A stretch of 64,000 nucleotides of DNA, taken from positions 1 to 64,000 of the forward strand of contig LGRX02034735.1 of NCBI GenBank assembly GCA_001247695.2, written 5' to 3'. The stretch is from Cymbomonas tetramitiformis (taxonomy: Eukaryota > Chlorophyta > Pyramimonadophyceae > Pyramimonadales > Pyramimonadaceae). The first letter of the stretch is position 1, and the number at the start of each line of letters is the position of its first letter. Shown here one piece after another: positions 9,961 to 21,860 of this stretch. The position numbers and the translations under genes were made by a program. The notes beneath the pieces were generated by a model. That model had not been told where the DNA came from and made no database searches. It was given only the letters and a program-made list of their open reading frames with translations.

Positions 9961-12004
9961 GTGACGGAAATTCTTTCTTTGAGAGATAGTGCCACGACAG
10001 GAGTTTCCAAAACTCTTGTTTCCTAGCATATTGGAGTTCAGGGTACACATGATTGCCGCTCTGAGTGTTAACATCCGGAAGTGCTGTCACAGCAATGGCC
10101 CCCTTCTTGGAAGCGGACGGGCGGTACATTCCTGATTCAGGCAATGCTTGGAGGTAAAGCTCCCGCTTCATCTCGTCGCGGAGGTCAGCAAGTGGAAAAA
10201 GGGTTTCAGAGCATATGTCAATGAAGGAGGAGCCCTTCCCTGGATTCAGCAGCTTTGGTTCCCTTGTAATCTCAGCCGCCACATGTTTTTTGAGTTCATC
10301 ATCTTGTTCTCCTTTAAGGTATACGAGCGAGTTACCTGGGCCCGGACATTCCAGTTGAATGTGAGAGAAGGTGCATTTGGTTCCTGTTTGGCAGTACGGG
10401 CAGTCAGGTGAGGCAGTAACACCCAGCTTGTGTGACCGTGCGGGTGAGGCTTGAAGGCCCAAGAGTTCTCTGCTTCTGGCCGCTGTATAAGCTTTGGCCG
10501 TGACTTTTGAGATATCCTTTGTGGGAGGAACATTGTGGTCCTCTAGCATTCTGATATACTTCCCTTGAGACGACATGGATTTCCAGCTATGCAGGTGAGT
10601 AAGGCGTTGGATTCTCCTGATGTGGTTCCGGATATCTCCTGCAACTGGCACTTCCATATAAAATAGAGAATAGGGTAGTTCTTCGTAAGGGTCGAAACGG
10701 GGAGCGTTTGCCCCTTTCCTGAAAGAGGTCCTCTTTGCTGCTCTGTCAACTCTATCATGGAGTCTGTCATTATTATGCCCCCTAATCCATTTAAGGATGA
10801 TCCTGCTGTGGTCTTTTCCACTGTAGAAGCCAAGCTCTTCTAGGATTAACCTGACTGCCTGCAGTTCACGTCGGTTAGGTTCCCGAAGCTTCTCACGGGC
10901 ACTGACGGGTTCCCTGTCCTTATTTACCGCCGTGATCGTTGCCATTGAGTCAATGGCATGAATCATTGGAGACACGGACTTAAGAATGTGGTCCTTTTGG
11001 TCCTCTAAAAGATGTTGGAGCCCGATGATTTCGGCCGACGTAGAACTTGGTGTTTGAATATCCGCTTTAATCAATCGGTCATCAGCATCAAAGACACTGC
11101 TGGCAGGGATGTTAGCCTTCTTAACAGAAAAGGTGTCCCCCCTTTCTTTGAGCAGATAGGCCGCACCGCTGCAAGCCGCTTTCTTCCCCGCAAAAAGTGA
11201 ACCGTCACTAGCCGTGTCATAGTGGTCTTGAGGTATGCTATTTCCATTGTTAGGGTTATCATCCTCGTCTGAGTTACTGGGGCAGCTGTAAGCGCTCTCT
11301 TCATCCGCGGTACGGTGCCTGAGCTGAGCAGAGAGAATCTCTTTTTGGCGGTCCGCAATGTAGTCATAATAAGCTTCCAGGTTTAGCACATCTGATTTCA
11401 CATTTATAGGAGGAGTGTCATTGTTTTCACAGTCAATGGGCTCTTCTACTGAAAGGAGAATGCAGCCATCCGATGTTATTTGGTATTCACTGTCATAATG
11501 GCATCGAAACACCTGTTCGTTCTTGATAAAGTTATCACTTTCTAAGTGGTCTGGGGTGTACTTAAAGTAATGCAAGGTAGTTGCTTCCATGTCAAGTTTT
11601 TGAATGCGAATCAGAGTGACGGAAGATTTGTCACCCTTACCTTTCCAGTGAAACTCGTTTACTTCAGGATTGTCATGCGCATCCTTGTAGCATTGTTTGA
11701 CATATCTAGCTTTAGGGTCGTGGTTTTCCAGGTTTATTATCATTTCAGACTCCAAACTTTCCAACCATGCTGGAGGCTTATTCCCGATAACACCAAGGGT
11801 GTGCTTCATATCAGACCATCTTCTCAGCATCCCACCACAGGGGGTAAGAAAGAATCCAGTGTGCTTGATATTGTACTTTTGGATGGCGCTGCTCACATTG
11901 CTTGAGTCATACAGTGATTCAGGAATAGAAGAGACACGGTTATTATATCCTGTTTCGCATTCAGGGAAGAGCTTGGAGTCAATTGCATAACCCATGGAGG
12001 CCAT
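9961..12004 (-). pseudogene. LINE RNase H domain and CCHC-like finger
   Basis: One open frame (shared with the 5' part of the C-terminal domain, 12004 to 9398). It contains RNase H landmarks in order: DTASDGSLFAGKKA (first Asp, near 11215), SSTSAEIIGLQ (Glu), IHAIDSMATITAV (Asp), and WIRGHNNDRLHDRVDRAAK (His and last Asp, near 10750-10800). A LINE-type cysteine finger CPYCQTGTKC...H...CP follows near 10400. RNase H would remove the RNA template after first-strand synthesis. About 200 residues precede RNase H without a recognised domain. All catalytic acids appear present. The frame is unbroken over 868 codons, so this part has decayed less than the RT. Confidence 0.82.
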
Positions 12005-12153
12005 ATAATGGTGCTGATCGCCAAAGAATCGCCACCACTTCGAAGAACTTCAAGCTTAAGTTTCTTATTTCGTCGAGAGAAAAGCTAGCCAGCCGTACTC
12101 ATCGAGTTGGGTAACCCCCCAAACGCTGGCTGGTTTCTTAACGTCGGGTTTTC

Positions 12154-15100
12154 TTAAAAGTGAGTGATTACTGTAGTCCTTTTCATCCAGTTAAATTGCT
12201 TTCCTTGAAGATTCCTGTATGTTGTGTAGTGAGAGAGTGGGAATCCATTGATAGGATTTTTGGGATCTTTCCTTTCCCTTTCCATATTGTGCAACATAAT
12301 TTTTAGCCATGCGTCACTGTACTTTCTATAAAGGGAAATAAGCATAGGGTTATTTATACGGTCGGTGTGGTCAGTTTGCCAGTAGTTGTGCTCCTTTGCA
12401 GAGCAGAGGGTGGACACAGTTTTCAGTGATGCACGTGGCAGCAGCCACATCCTGAATACTGTCAATCCCATGACCTCCATAACAGACTGGTGTCCAAACA
12501 ATTTGACGATTTGTGTCCGTGGGGCATCCCATGTAGTTGAGGATAAATTTTGCTATTTTACAATCAAGGGTGCGTGCACTGTTTTCTGAGGAGGTGGCAA
12601 TGATAGAAGTGACTTTCAGCGGGTAATAAGCCATCCTCGGGACAATTCCCGCATTTACGACATATCTGAGTTGGTGTAAGGTCAGATTTTGAAGTTGAAT
12701 TACCGCAAGGGAAGACTGCAGCTTTTCCGTGAGGAGTTCCGTCTGACGGTTCCATTTTCCATTTAATGAATACCAAACCCCCAGGTACCTATTGGCTTCA
12801 GTTACATCACTGTATTCTAGGTATTCTGGAGTCTCATGCGGGGTCCGGACCATCCCGCGTTGATTTCAGGGCCAGCCGCATTTTGGTCCACCAGGAGACG
12901 GCCTCCCGACATCAGCAATTTGTCAGAGTCACTATATCTCCTAGTGGTTGCTTTTGTTGGCGACTGCCCGACGGTCCGGTCCTATGACAAGGACCGTAGT
13001 GAATTCGGGCTAGCAAGTGCGTTTTTTAGATATACTTGATATATGAGTGCTTGGGCATCACTTTTAGGTGTCAAAGAATTTATCTTGAACGTGGTTTGGG
13101 CGGTATACTCGATTTGGGCATGTGGGGAGATGGTGGAACTAGTGGGGGTAGCATCGCTTGAAATTAATTAAAATGACCGGTCCTATCACAAGGACCGGAA
13201 AGGGCGGAGCTTCGTTCACTCATCAAATGGCTTTAGAATGCGTATAGCGCCCAAACCTAACATATTTGGGACCTGTTTATGATATATATAATTAGCGCTA
13301 CCTTGGAAACCCATAATATGCCCGCAAATATAGCTCACTAAGTCCACACATAGAAGAAATATGAGAATTCCTGAAAATCGGTGATAAAAACCCCCGCACC
13401 TCTTTAACTTTACCGATGCATACAAGTCATATCAGCCCGTCTTTCAGTTATGTAAAGCGTTCAAAAATTCATCATATATATCTGGAGTAAGACTTTTACG
13501 TGCATGATGAAAATTCTAGTATATCCTCACTCGTATTTGCACATCAAGGGCAGATTCCCTTCTAGAAATAAGGTGTGAAATTTAGCAAAAAGATAGGGTT
13601 TCAACCCCAAACCCAAACTTCAAGGTGTATATATGAACCAATATGTCTCGAAAACGTGCACAATCTTTTGCGCATGATTGGATATTATGTTAGGGTTCAA
13701 ATTGGTAGGTTGACAAGCTTGTCAGACGCCAAATTCGATTGGATAAAAATTATGAAAAGATCAGAGGTATTTATCACCGTCCTTCAAGAGTTGCAACCCA
13801 AAAATGGTAGGGTGCCTTGTACAAATGCATTGAATATATGCATTATATGACGATGTAAGGTACGTGGCGCAAAGTAGCACTACGTTTAGGTCCTAAGGGT
13901 ACTACGATACGGAAGATAGGGTCTCCGACCGTCAAGAGAACGCCCCAAAAAATTCCCGAAGCTCCGGTCCTTGTGATAGGACCGGACGCGATTTCCGGTC
14001 CTATGACAAGGACCGTCGGGCAGTAGCCATTGTGGTTCTGGTACATTTCCTGAACGAGTATTTGGATTTTTTCACATTGACCGGGATTCCAATGTATTTC
14101 ATGAATTCATTAACAACCACCAGCATACTGTATCTTGAACTTCCTCCTTTGTTTTGCCAATAAGCATAATGTCGTCACAGAAAAAACGAGCGAAGACATT
14201 CGGAGGTGAGTTCATGTTAATCAGATTTGGTGCCGGGAGGTGTGAGGCATCGGTGCCAGTACTTTCTTTCCTAGTGTGCATGGTGTAGCCATAGGTTGCA
14301 CCATTCGGGTTGGCTCCGTTTGCCCTTTTGACCAGCCATATTGCTAAGATGTCCATGATGGCCACAAACCTGAGGGGGCTAAGTAAGAACTTCCCCTTGC
14401 GATACTCCACACTCAAGTGACCATTCGTCTGTTAAGCCTTCCTCGGCGAGGACCATACGGGTGGCTTCATCAGTGATGTTTGAAATAATCTCAGTGATTT
14501 CTTTGGGGAAGCCTACTAACTTGTCAAGTGCGAGGTTGTTCATCCAGAATTCAGCTCTGTCAAAGGCTTGTTTAATGTCCAGGTAGACCACATGGAGTTC
14601 TTTGTCGTATCTGTTGGCATCTGAGATGACTTCATTCAAAATTTGAAGTGAGTCGTCAATGTTTTTGTTTGGGAGGAAGCCATCTTGAATAGGAAAAAAA
14701 TATGGGGTGGACATTTAAGGCTGCCTTAATTCTGTTTGCAATAATTGTGTTAAAGAGTTTCAGACCAGTTTCAAGCATGGTCAACGGTCTGGCGTTGTCA
14801 GGTGTACACGGTTCAAGCGGGCTTTTGGGAATCGGAAGAATGGTGCCCGACTCAGCGCGTTTAGGAAATTTCCCAGTTCTAAGAATGTGATTGAAGAGAG
14901 AGACAGTTTGGGCTTGGAGGTTTTCTGGGCCTTGTATCCACTGTGGATATCTCATTCCTGTGGGGCCGGGAGCCGTCGATATGCCGCATGCAGAATATGC
15001 TTGGTCAAGTTCCTTTCGAGTGATAAGGCATGTTAATTTGGCAGCTATTGAGCTAGGGAGTTTCGGGCTAACTTTTAGGATTTCAAGGAGCCAATGGGTG

Positions 15101-16071
15101 AGAGTATCCGGTTTCTGTGGGGTGGTGGAGTAAAGTTTCTTGTCCGTGTATTCTTTTAAGGCGAGGTCCAGTCTCTCCTGTTTGCTTTGAGGGATGTTGC
15201 CCTCACTGGCATCAGGTGTTGCCGCTGCACCTTGTTCATTAGGTTTTATCTTGCCCACAACCGTGTCTAGAAATCTTGAAAGATTTTTGGAAAAGAGATG
15301 TTGGAGGGCCTCCCTCTCGTGGAGTTTCCTTTGTTCCAAATCAGCCTCTCTGCTCTCCTGGAAGGCTTTCCTAAAGAGAATAAGGTTTTCAGACAAGCGG
15401 CTAAGCCAAGCGGTGGCAGTTTCATTATGTTTAGCTCTTATTCCTATGAAAAGGATTTTTAGAATCAGGTTCCTTGCCTCTGTGGGAATACGGTTGTCGT
15501 GTATGCGGGTTTCCATACATTTAATGGCTCGTCTGATAATGTTCATCCATTTGTAGGTGTAATTTGATACCGCTGAGGGTTTGCATATTCCCGCTTTCGG
15601 GTTTTGGCCTCTTGTGCCGAAGGAGTGAGATCGTGCCGCTTTGTTTGCCAGATCATGGAGGGTTTCCCAAATGGCATCAGGGTCGAGCTCATTTTCAGTT
15701 GTTGTCTCTTCTTGTGTCGCTTCAGTCGGTAGTGCTTCAGACAGCAATAGATCAAGCCGTTCAGTGTATGCCCTCCATCCCGTGGCATAACGGAAAGGAG
15801 CACTTGCAATTGATTTAGATGCCTCTCCAGTCATGGCAGTGCCGTACGTGTTCCAAAATTTGGCCGAAAGGTGGGGTTGGAGGGTGACACTCCAAATAGT
15901 GAGAGAGTCTTCGGTGGCAGTTTTTGTGATCTTTCCAATCTCTAACGGTCCGAAAGACAGGTGCCGCTTAAGGTAGGCATTGGCTACTTTCTTATTCGGG
16001 GCATTCAACAGGCCTATCAACCAGGTGTTTTCCTTCCCGCAGTAGCCCAAATTCCGAGCTTCTTCCGGCAT
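12154..16071 (-). pseudogene. LINE reverse transcriptase, interrupted
   Basis: RT motifs read across several frames on the minus strand: DNARPLTMLETGLKLF, then PIQDGFLPNKNIDDS, then VVYLDIKQAFDRAEF (motif A Asp), ECGVSQGEVLT...PLRF (motif B), FARFFCDDIMLI (motif C, where FCDD replaces the usual FADD). The upstream portion (16071-14656) holds the long linker common in LINEs. The thumb region (NRYLGVWYSLNGKWN ... VNAGIVPRMAYYPL) lies beyond the 12964-14023 insertion. Frameshifts occur near 14700, 14400 and 12850. RT primes on nicked target DNA and copies element RNA. Confidence 0.88.
12964..14023. mobile_element. Non-autonomous DNA element with CTGCCCGACGGTCC ends
   Basis: A 1,060 bp insert in the LINE RT region. 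Perfect inverted ends CTGCCCGACGGTCC sit at 12964 and 14023. The subterminal palindrome CCGGTCCTATGACAAGGACC occurs at both ends, with a related copy (CCGGTCCTATCACAAGGACC) near 13174. There is no coding frame for a transposase. LINE coding resumes on both sides. I could not see a clean target-site duplication, so the superfamily is unassigned. Confidence 0.75.
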
Positions 16072-16089
16072 GCCTTTTACCCCTGGACA

Positions 16090-17311
16090 TTAGGTGGGCC
16101 GCATTCCATGCGGTGTATTAATGTGCAGCCACCATTCCTTAGATTTATTATGCCACTTAATACCCTGCTCAATGTCATCCAGGTCTTCGTTAGATCTTAC
16201 AAGTTTGTTGATTGTAACAGGATTGCCGTCAAGGTTTGTCCTTTGGATGTCTATGTCAGTGGTGTCCTCTGTGATTGTGGTAATCTCGCCTAGTGCTTTG
16301 AGTTTATCGGGGCATGCATGGACAAACTCTTTCTTTGAGTAGCCATTAGCTTTTAAGAAATTTGCCAACTCTTTTCTGGACAATTTGTGTTGTGTGGTTG
16401 GCGGAGAGGCGGGCATCGGCATGCATATGGGGTATCCTGTGTAGTTCTCATGTGTAGTGTCCTTTGCACCTTGGAATCTGGGAACTGCAGCCTTGTTTTC
16501 TCCCAGCTTTTGTTGTTGTCGCTCCCGGGTAGGAAGTTTTATTTCAGCCCATACAATGCCGTGATCTGAGATAATATACGGATTTTCTTCAGTCCAGCCC
16601 GTTTTGACTGCCATGTCAGCCATTGTTGTGTTTGCAAGAATATGGGTGAGTTTAGCTTTAGAACTTTTCTTTATGACGTGGGTGAAAACTTCCTCGCCTG
16701 TGTGGTGCTCGCCATGATCGCCTCTTTAAGCGAGCATTTGTCATTACCGAGGTGAGTGCTAGGAGATGCTTGTTCTTTTCCAGGTGATCACGGTATGGCA
16801 TGATGGTGCCTCCTGTAACGCGTTGTTGTTGGGTGATGGTGCAGTTATTGTCTCCGTTTTCAATATAAGCTTTGTTCGGGTTGTTTCCAGCTTTGGCTGC
16901 CCAATCCGCGAGGGTGTCATAGAAGGTGATTTGTTCATCCTGAAGAGTAGCATTGTTCATGTAGCCACTGGCTACGTAAAGCTCGAATCCTTTTTTCCCC
17001 ACAAATTTTGTCATTACGGCTCTCTTTGCGGTACTATCAACTCTCGTAACAGATGGAACCAGAGGCAGGGTTTTCGGGTCCCACAGAATCATTGATCCGA
17101 TCGAGGCATTTTCATCTACAAATGACGTGCGGAACTGAATGCCTTTTTGAGCTATGAGTCTTTTAACTAATGCTAGATTTTCATTGTTTATTTTTGTTTC
17201 TGAAACACATACAATGTCCGCTCTGCCATCTATCATAAGATTACAAATAGTTTCAAGGTTTATGAGACTGCATTTTGCTTCCTGTGCATGTCTCAGACCC
17301 CTGAGGTTCAT
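16090..17311 (-). pseudogene. LINE APE-type endonuclease
   Basis: Apurinic-endonuclease fold landmarks on the minus strand: an N-terminal LRGLRHAQEAK segment (position of the usual first strand), ADIVCVSETKINNEN (the metal-binding Glu in SETK), AYIENGDNNCTIT (equivalent of the GDFN motif), and SDHGIVWAEI (terminal SDH with catalytic His). Two frames are needed: 17311-16658 and 16623-16090. APE nicks the target for target-primed reverse transcription. It lies directly upstream of RT, as in I, L1 and Dualen-type elements. Confidence 0.85.
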
Positions 17312-17327
17312 TCGTATTATCTTGAGG

Positions 17328-17735
17328 TTATTTGATAATTGGGCTTGCTGCAGGCTTTCTACCTATTTCAGTTTGTTGCAATTCCCCTCTGTTGTTTCTG
17401 CCTTGATGTAAACATCTCCCCATCTTGTCATATTCATTCACAAAGTCAAAGGCGGCGTTTTCACATTTGGATTTGTAGACATTCCTCTTTTGTTTGCGGG
17501 AGGATTTCCTCCTTTGTCCATATTGTGGGTTTTTCTCAGCGTGGTTGGTTTTTTGTGCACTAGCCTGTCCAGAGGAAGTCCTTAAATCTGTGGCTTTTTG
17601 GATCCGCTGTCTTGGTGGGTCAGTATTTCTGTCAGCCACTATCTGTAATTGTCTAAGTTCATTTCTGACCTGGGAGATGGCATTATCATTCTCCAGTTTC
17701 TTGATTCTACGGGTGTTGTCATTTTTCAGAAGCAT
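17328..17735 (-). pseudogene. LINE linker, basic and zinc-poor, between protease and endonuclease
   Basis: A Lys/Arg/Asn/Gln-rich frame (LLKNDNTRRIKKLENDN...RKSSRKQKRNVYKSKCENAAFDFVNEYDKMG) in the element sense. It starts with a probable short coiled coil. It likely continues the polyprotein between the protease and the APE domain. I recognise no catalytic motif. Confidence 0.45.
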
Positions 17736-19359
17736 TTTTATATGGAGTTTACTAAATTCATATATATCAGGTCTCTGGCAAGTTGCTCAGGGGTGTGATA
17801 CCTCCAGGTTCGTACAATGTTTGTAGCTTTTTGTGCTATTATGAAACTCAGGATTCCCGAGTTGTTCGGGTGCTCCCCAAAATTCACTTTGATAAAGCAT
17901 TGTTCAATCTCGTTACTGAGGAAAAGGGGATGTTTACTGTCCAAGGTGTCAAGGTGGCTGCCGCTGGCATAGTAAATGACTGTCTTTTGGGGAACAAGAT
18001 GGAGGAAGACATGCCAATTCCCATTCACGTTAGACATGTACGTTGTGTTAGTGTGATCGGACTGTCTGGGTATGCTGTGATAGTTTCCGTGAGAGTTCTG
18101 GATGCTAGTAGCAACGTCCTCCGTGCTGTTTTGAAGTGACCAGTCCAATCCGAAGTGTGCAATAAGACTGTTCACATGGTGAGAGGAGAGGGCCCCTTTA
18201 CGGGTAATAATTCTACCTGACTGAGAGGGAGAGTTGCTTTGAGTGAATTCCACTTCCATCACGCCATCAGAATGAAGAGGTGCCGCGTCTCTTCCTACGT
18301 TCAAAACGGCAGTGATTATCGGTTTTACCTCTGCCCGCATTTCAAGGCGATATTTGTGAATTTCACTCTGCATTACATTATGCCCTGTAGCTCCTATTCT
18401 AAGATCTCTTGTTAAATATTCATCAAAGGGAAAAACTTGGACCTCACGATTCCATTGAAACCATCTGTATGCCGTTTTTGCAACCCAAACCCCGCAGTTG
18501 TAACTGCCAGTTTGGTAGGTATCCTTGATGGTAAAGATGCTTCATGCTTGAAGCCTTTCCTTTAAGGGACATTCTTAGGTTCTCCAACCAGACCCTAAGA
18601 GGAGTAGTGATGGAGTTTATAGTTTCCTTTTCAGTCTTATCGCCGAAAGGGTCATAAACATAAGCTAGGACATCATTGTCGCCCGTCAGTTTGACCATCA
18701 TAAGTCTCCAGTGAATGCTATCACAGATCCCTATTTGAGGGTAGCGGGTCATTTTTGTCGCACCGATGGTCATTTTTGTCGCTGTCGCAAGAATATTCCT
18801 TTGTCACAGGCTGCGACAAAAATGACCAATAGGTCCTTTTTGTCGCAGGCTGCGACAAAAATGATAAAATGGTCATTATTGTCGCAGAAATTTATTTAGA
18901 ATTGTAAAATTTTAACAAAACAAACCAGTGGGCAAACACACAGTCGACGCAACGGTTATATTCGTTAACTAATAATAACAACCCTACGAAAAACATCCTC
19001 GGATGTACACACAGCATGAATAGAGCATGCACACAGCAAGCGAAATGCATGATGCCGATACAAATGTTCTAATATTACAATACTTACGTTGCTTTTACTA
19101 AGACTCGAGTTGCGACAATTACAAAACGAAAGCTAGTTGTAAATCTATTACGCCTTTGTAGGCCGCTCGTCTTCGATCTCGGCCGAAAGCTCCGCGTACT
19201 ACACCGAATACGAGTTCCTGCAGAAGTCGAAATCTGCGGAGTCAGTCACAGAATAAATAATAAATCATCAACGCCGGTGACTAAACCATACTTGCAACTA
19301 ACAGACAGACGTGAAGAATGAAAATAACAAACGGAAGACAGGATAAAACGACACGATGA

Positions 19360-19765
19360 CGCACGAGATCCTGCAAAAAACAGCACGCTAGTCAGCAGAA
19401 ATGTTGGGAATCGAACCCAACCCGAAGGCCAAGATGCGCAACGGGCTCCAAGCATTCCCAAAACTAACGAAAGAACTGCTATTGTCGAATGAGCGTGCTG
19501 TCCTGCTGCAGCAGCACTGCTGTCGCCGAAACGAAACGCATGCTATCCTGCAAAAAACAGCGCGCTAGTCAGCAGAGGTGTTGGGAATCGAACCCAACCA
19601 GGAGGGCAAAACGCCTAACGGGCTCCAAGCACTCCCAATGTTAAAACGAATAAGCATGCGAGTCGCCAACAACGCACGAGATCCTGCAGAAAACAGCACG
19701 CTAACCTGCAAAAATGCCGAACCTCACGGGCAGATTGCCCAGAGCTCCAATCAATCCCGGCGTAA
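19360..19765 (-). repeat. Three ~100 bp repeats; two carry a tRNA-like T-arm
   Basis: Three direct copies start with ATCCTGCARAAAACAGC (about 19368, 19552, 19680). In the first two, the minus strand holds TTGGG-TTCGATT-CCCAA (19404-19420 and 19581-19597). This is an exact 5 bp stem and 7 nt loop of a tRNA T-arm, and it includes the Pol III B-box GGTTCGATTCC. The whole tRNA-like unit is only about 63 nt, with weak acceptor pairing and no proper D-arm, so I do not call a tRNA gene. Confidence 0.6.
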
Positions 19766-20029
19766 AACCGAAAAATAAAATAGCAAACAGTACTGAAGGA
19801 AACAACAACGAATACTAGTCAGAAAACAACAAAACACAGAAGTATGCAGGGGTTGGTCGGTGTCGGCGCCTGAGAATAATGTGTTGACGGCCGCGGAAAG
19901 GATAGTTGTTCAAGATGTGACGCTACTATCTCAGGATCGAGTGAGTACAGTATCCCCGGGGGTGTCACAGTGACGTGGCAGATCATCAATATTGTGACCA
20001 ATTGGCATCCGAATTTTCTGGTGGCCGTG

Positions 20030-20500
20030 ACGCGGACTGTGACGCAGTCGAAAAACAGTCGACTGGAGGGCTGCTGTGACACTGGATCTTCTACATCCTA
20101 GATGCTTGCGACGGTCTTGTGACACTTCTTGTGACAGCCCCGCGATTTGATTTCCGATGCAGATTTCCGATCGATCGAGCGGATTTCTGTGAATTTACTG
20201 ATCGTGCGGTTTGTCGACGGTTCGATCGTTCGGTCGACAAACAGTCGACTGGAGGGCTGCTGTATCTTCGACATCCATGCGACAAACTAGATTCGGTTTC
20301 CGATGCGGATTTCATTTTTTTTATGATCGAGTGGTCGGTCGACGGTTCGATCGTTCGGTCGACAAACAGTCGAGGGAGGGCTGCTGTATCTTCTACATGC
20401 CTGCGACAAAAATTAGATTCGGTTTCCGAGTCAGATTTCATTTTGACCGATCTAGCGGTCGGTCGAAGGTCCGATCCGTCGGTCGACAGACAGTTGCGAC
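20030..20500 (+). repeat. About 2.5-3 degenerate ~145 bp tandem repeats inside the MULE-like element
   Basis: Units share GGAGGGCTGCTGT, TCTWCATSC...GCGACA, GATTCGGTTTCCGA and GTCGACGGTTCGATCGTTCG segments (near 20060, 20250, 20370). The palindromic GTCGAC and CGATCG content is high. No coding potential. Confidence 0.75.
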
Positions 20501-20889
20501 AACCTGAAGTTTAAAATTTTGGATGACGAAATTTTTTGGGGCACCTTGACACTGTTCGAACGACGATGTCGTATTCATGTCTCCATTTATTTTCTGAAAA
20601 CCTTCTTCACCCCTTTAAGGGGACGAACAGAATTCACTGTTTTTTTGAGAAGATTCTGTTCGGTGGTCTCGCGACAAAAGAATATTCTGCGACAGCGACA
20701 AAAATGACCAGTGGTGCGACAAAAAGGACCAGGTACCCTATTTGAGTGTGTCTGTGATTTTTGAGTTTACTGACAACAATCTTGGTGAGATTTTCCTCCC
20801 CACTTTTTAAAGCTTGTTTATAATAAGCTTTAGTTCCATCGGGGCTATGGTGCTGGGGTCACGGGCTCTCATGGCTTCACCTACTTGAG

Positions 20890-21235
20890 TCATATTAAGC
20901 CAGCCTTTGTCAGAGAATACCGTAGGCCCTCAGCGAGGGTGCTATTTGCAACCTGCTTTTGTTTTGTTTCTACACCCGAACCCCCACTGACTGCCTTTGT
21001 TTTGGCTTTGACTTTTTTAAGCTTCCGGGTTTTCACAGGTTTGTGAAGGGGCTTTTTGCAGTGGTTATTGAGTTTAGTTACCTCTCTTTGTTTCACTGGC
21101 CGCTTTGCATGCAGCCTATTTGAGATGTCGGCCGAGCCACTCGTGTAAGCCATCCGGTTGCAGAAATATTTCCTTAGGAGCCTGCCAGATTTGTGCCTCT
21201 TGTGTGCCCATTTTAGGATCATTCTTGGACCTGGG
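20890..21235 (-). pseudogene. LINE polyprotein segment upstream of the protease
   Basis: A basic minus-strand frame (PGPRMILKWAHKRHKSGRLL ... KTRKLKKVKAKTKAV). It joins in frame to KPKNNVPGP on the far side of the 617 bp hAT element once the insert and one TSD are removed. Lys/Arg-rich; possibly nucleic-acid binding. Confidence 0.5.
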
Positions 21236-21852
21236 CAGTGTCGACAACGGATCCGGATTCGTTGCTCCGGATCCAGACACAAATCAGAATCCGACCTATC
21301 GAATCCTCAATTTAAGCGGCTTCGAAAGATACAGATACGGGCAGATCCTGAAATTCTACTGGATTCGAAGCATCGAATCCTGATCCGTAAAAAATCCGCC
21401 AATTCCGACGATTTTGCGAATCCAAACCTACCAAGTAAAAATTTGAACCCACATCCTTTAGGGTGTTTGCCAATATGGCCCTGCTTTCCCAGATGTGCTA
21501 AGAGGATAATTCCGTGACATTTGTCCACATTTTGATTAGTTTATATCCCTTGACAATCGAAATTCATATCACAATTGATAATTTGACATTTGACTTTCGA
21601 TCGGCAGCATGGAATATAACGGATCCACGGAGACTAATCCAGACATTCGGTTTCTGGATTTTCGAGTACGGATACAGTGACAATCCTGAAATTTCGTGTA
21701 TCCGTTCGAACGAAGCCTGATTTTCGTTGGCTCCGACAGGTACAGATACGAACGGATTCAAACAAATTGCTGGATCCGAAGCGTCAAAGCCTGAAAGATT
21801 TCCGGATCCGTCCTACGAATTCGGATTGGACCCGGATCCGTTGTCGACACTG
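21236..21852. mobile_element. hAT-type MITE, 617 bp
   Basis: Terminal inverted repeat CAGTGTCGACAACGGATCC at both ends. Perfect 8 bp target duplication GACCTGGG (21228-21235 and 21853-21860). CAGNG ends with 8 bp TSD are diagnostic of hAT elements. No transposase frame. It lies in LINE coding sequence; excision with one TSD restores the LINE frame. Confidence 0.93.
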
Positions 21853-21860
21853 GACCTGGG

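Larger units (their letters stand above)
18740..20737. mobile_element. Non-autonomous MULE-like element (1,998 bp)
   Basis: It is flanked by a perfect 9 bp duplication CTATTTGAG (18731-18739 and 20738-20746). The ends are inverted: GGTAGCGGGTCATTTTTGTC left against GGTACCTGGTCCTTTTTGTC right, and similarity extends about 60 bp through a second GGTCATTTTTGTCGCTGTCGC block. A 9 bp TSD and long TIR suggest a Mutator-like element. No transposase frame is present. It contains two internal repeat families, listed separately. Insertion is into the LINE protease. Confidence 0.9.
17738..20960 (-). pseudogene. LINE C48/Ulp1-type cysteine protease, split by a transposon
   Basis: Ulp1-like triad order on the minus strand: DSIHWRLMMVKL (His, near 18720), AYVYDPFGDKT (Asp, near 18640), and after a frameshift TYQTGSYNCGVWVAKTAY (Gln and Cys, near 18500). 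A GWLNMTQVGEAM segment upstream (near 20900) resembles the N-terminal WLND part of the fold. The MULE-like element at 18740-20737 cuts the protein just before the His. Removing it plus one 9 bp TSD restores KNHRHTQIGICDSIHW in one frame. A fold-unknown C-terminal part (17738-18373) follows. Such proteases hydrolyse SUMO-type linkages in hosts; in a LINE it may process the polyprotein or act on host SUMO, which is inference. Confidence 0.75.

Noticed and set aside
19404..19640. tRNA genes on the minus strand
   Set aside because: The T-arm is perfect, but the body is ~63 nt with poor acceptor pairing and no D-arm; kept as tRNA-like repeats only.
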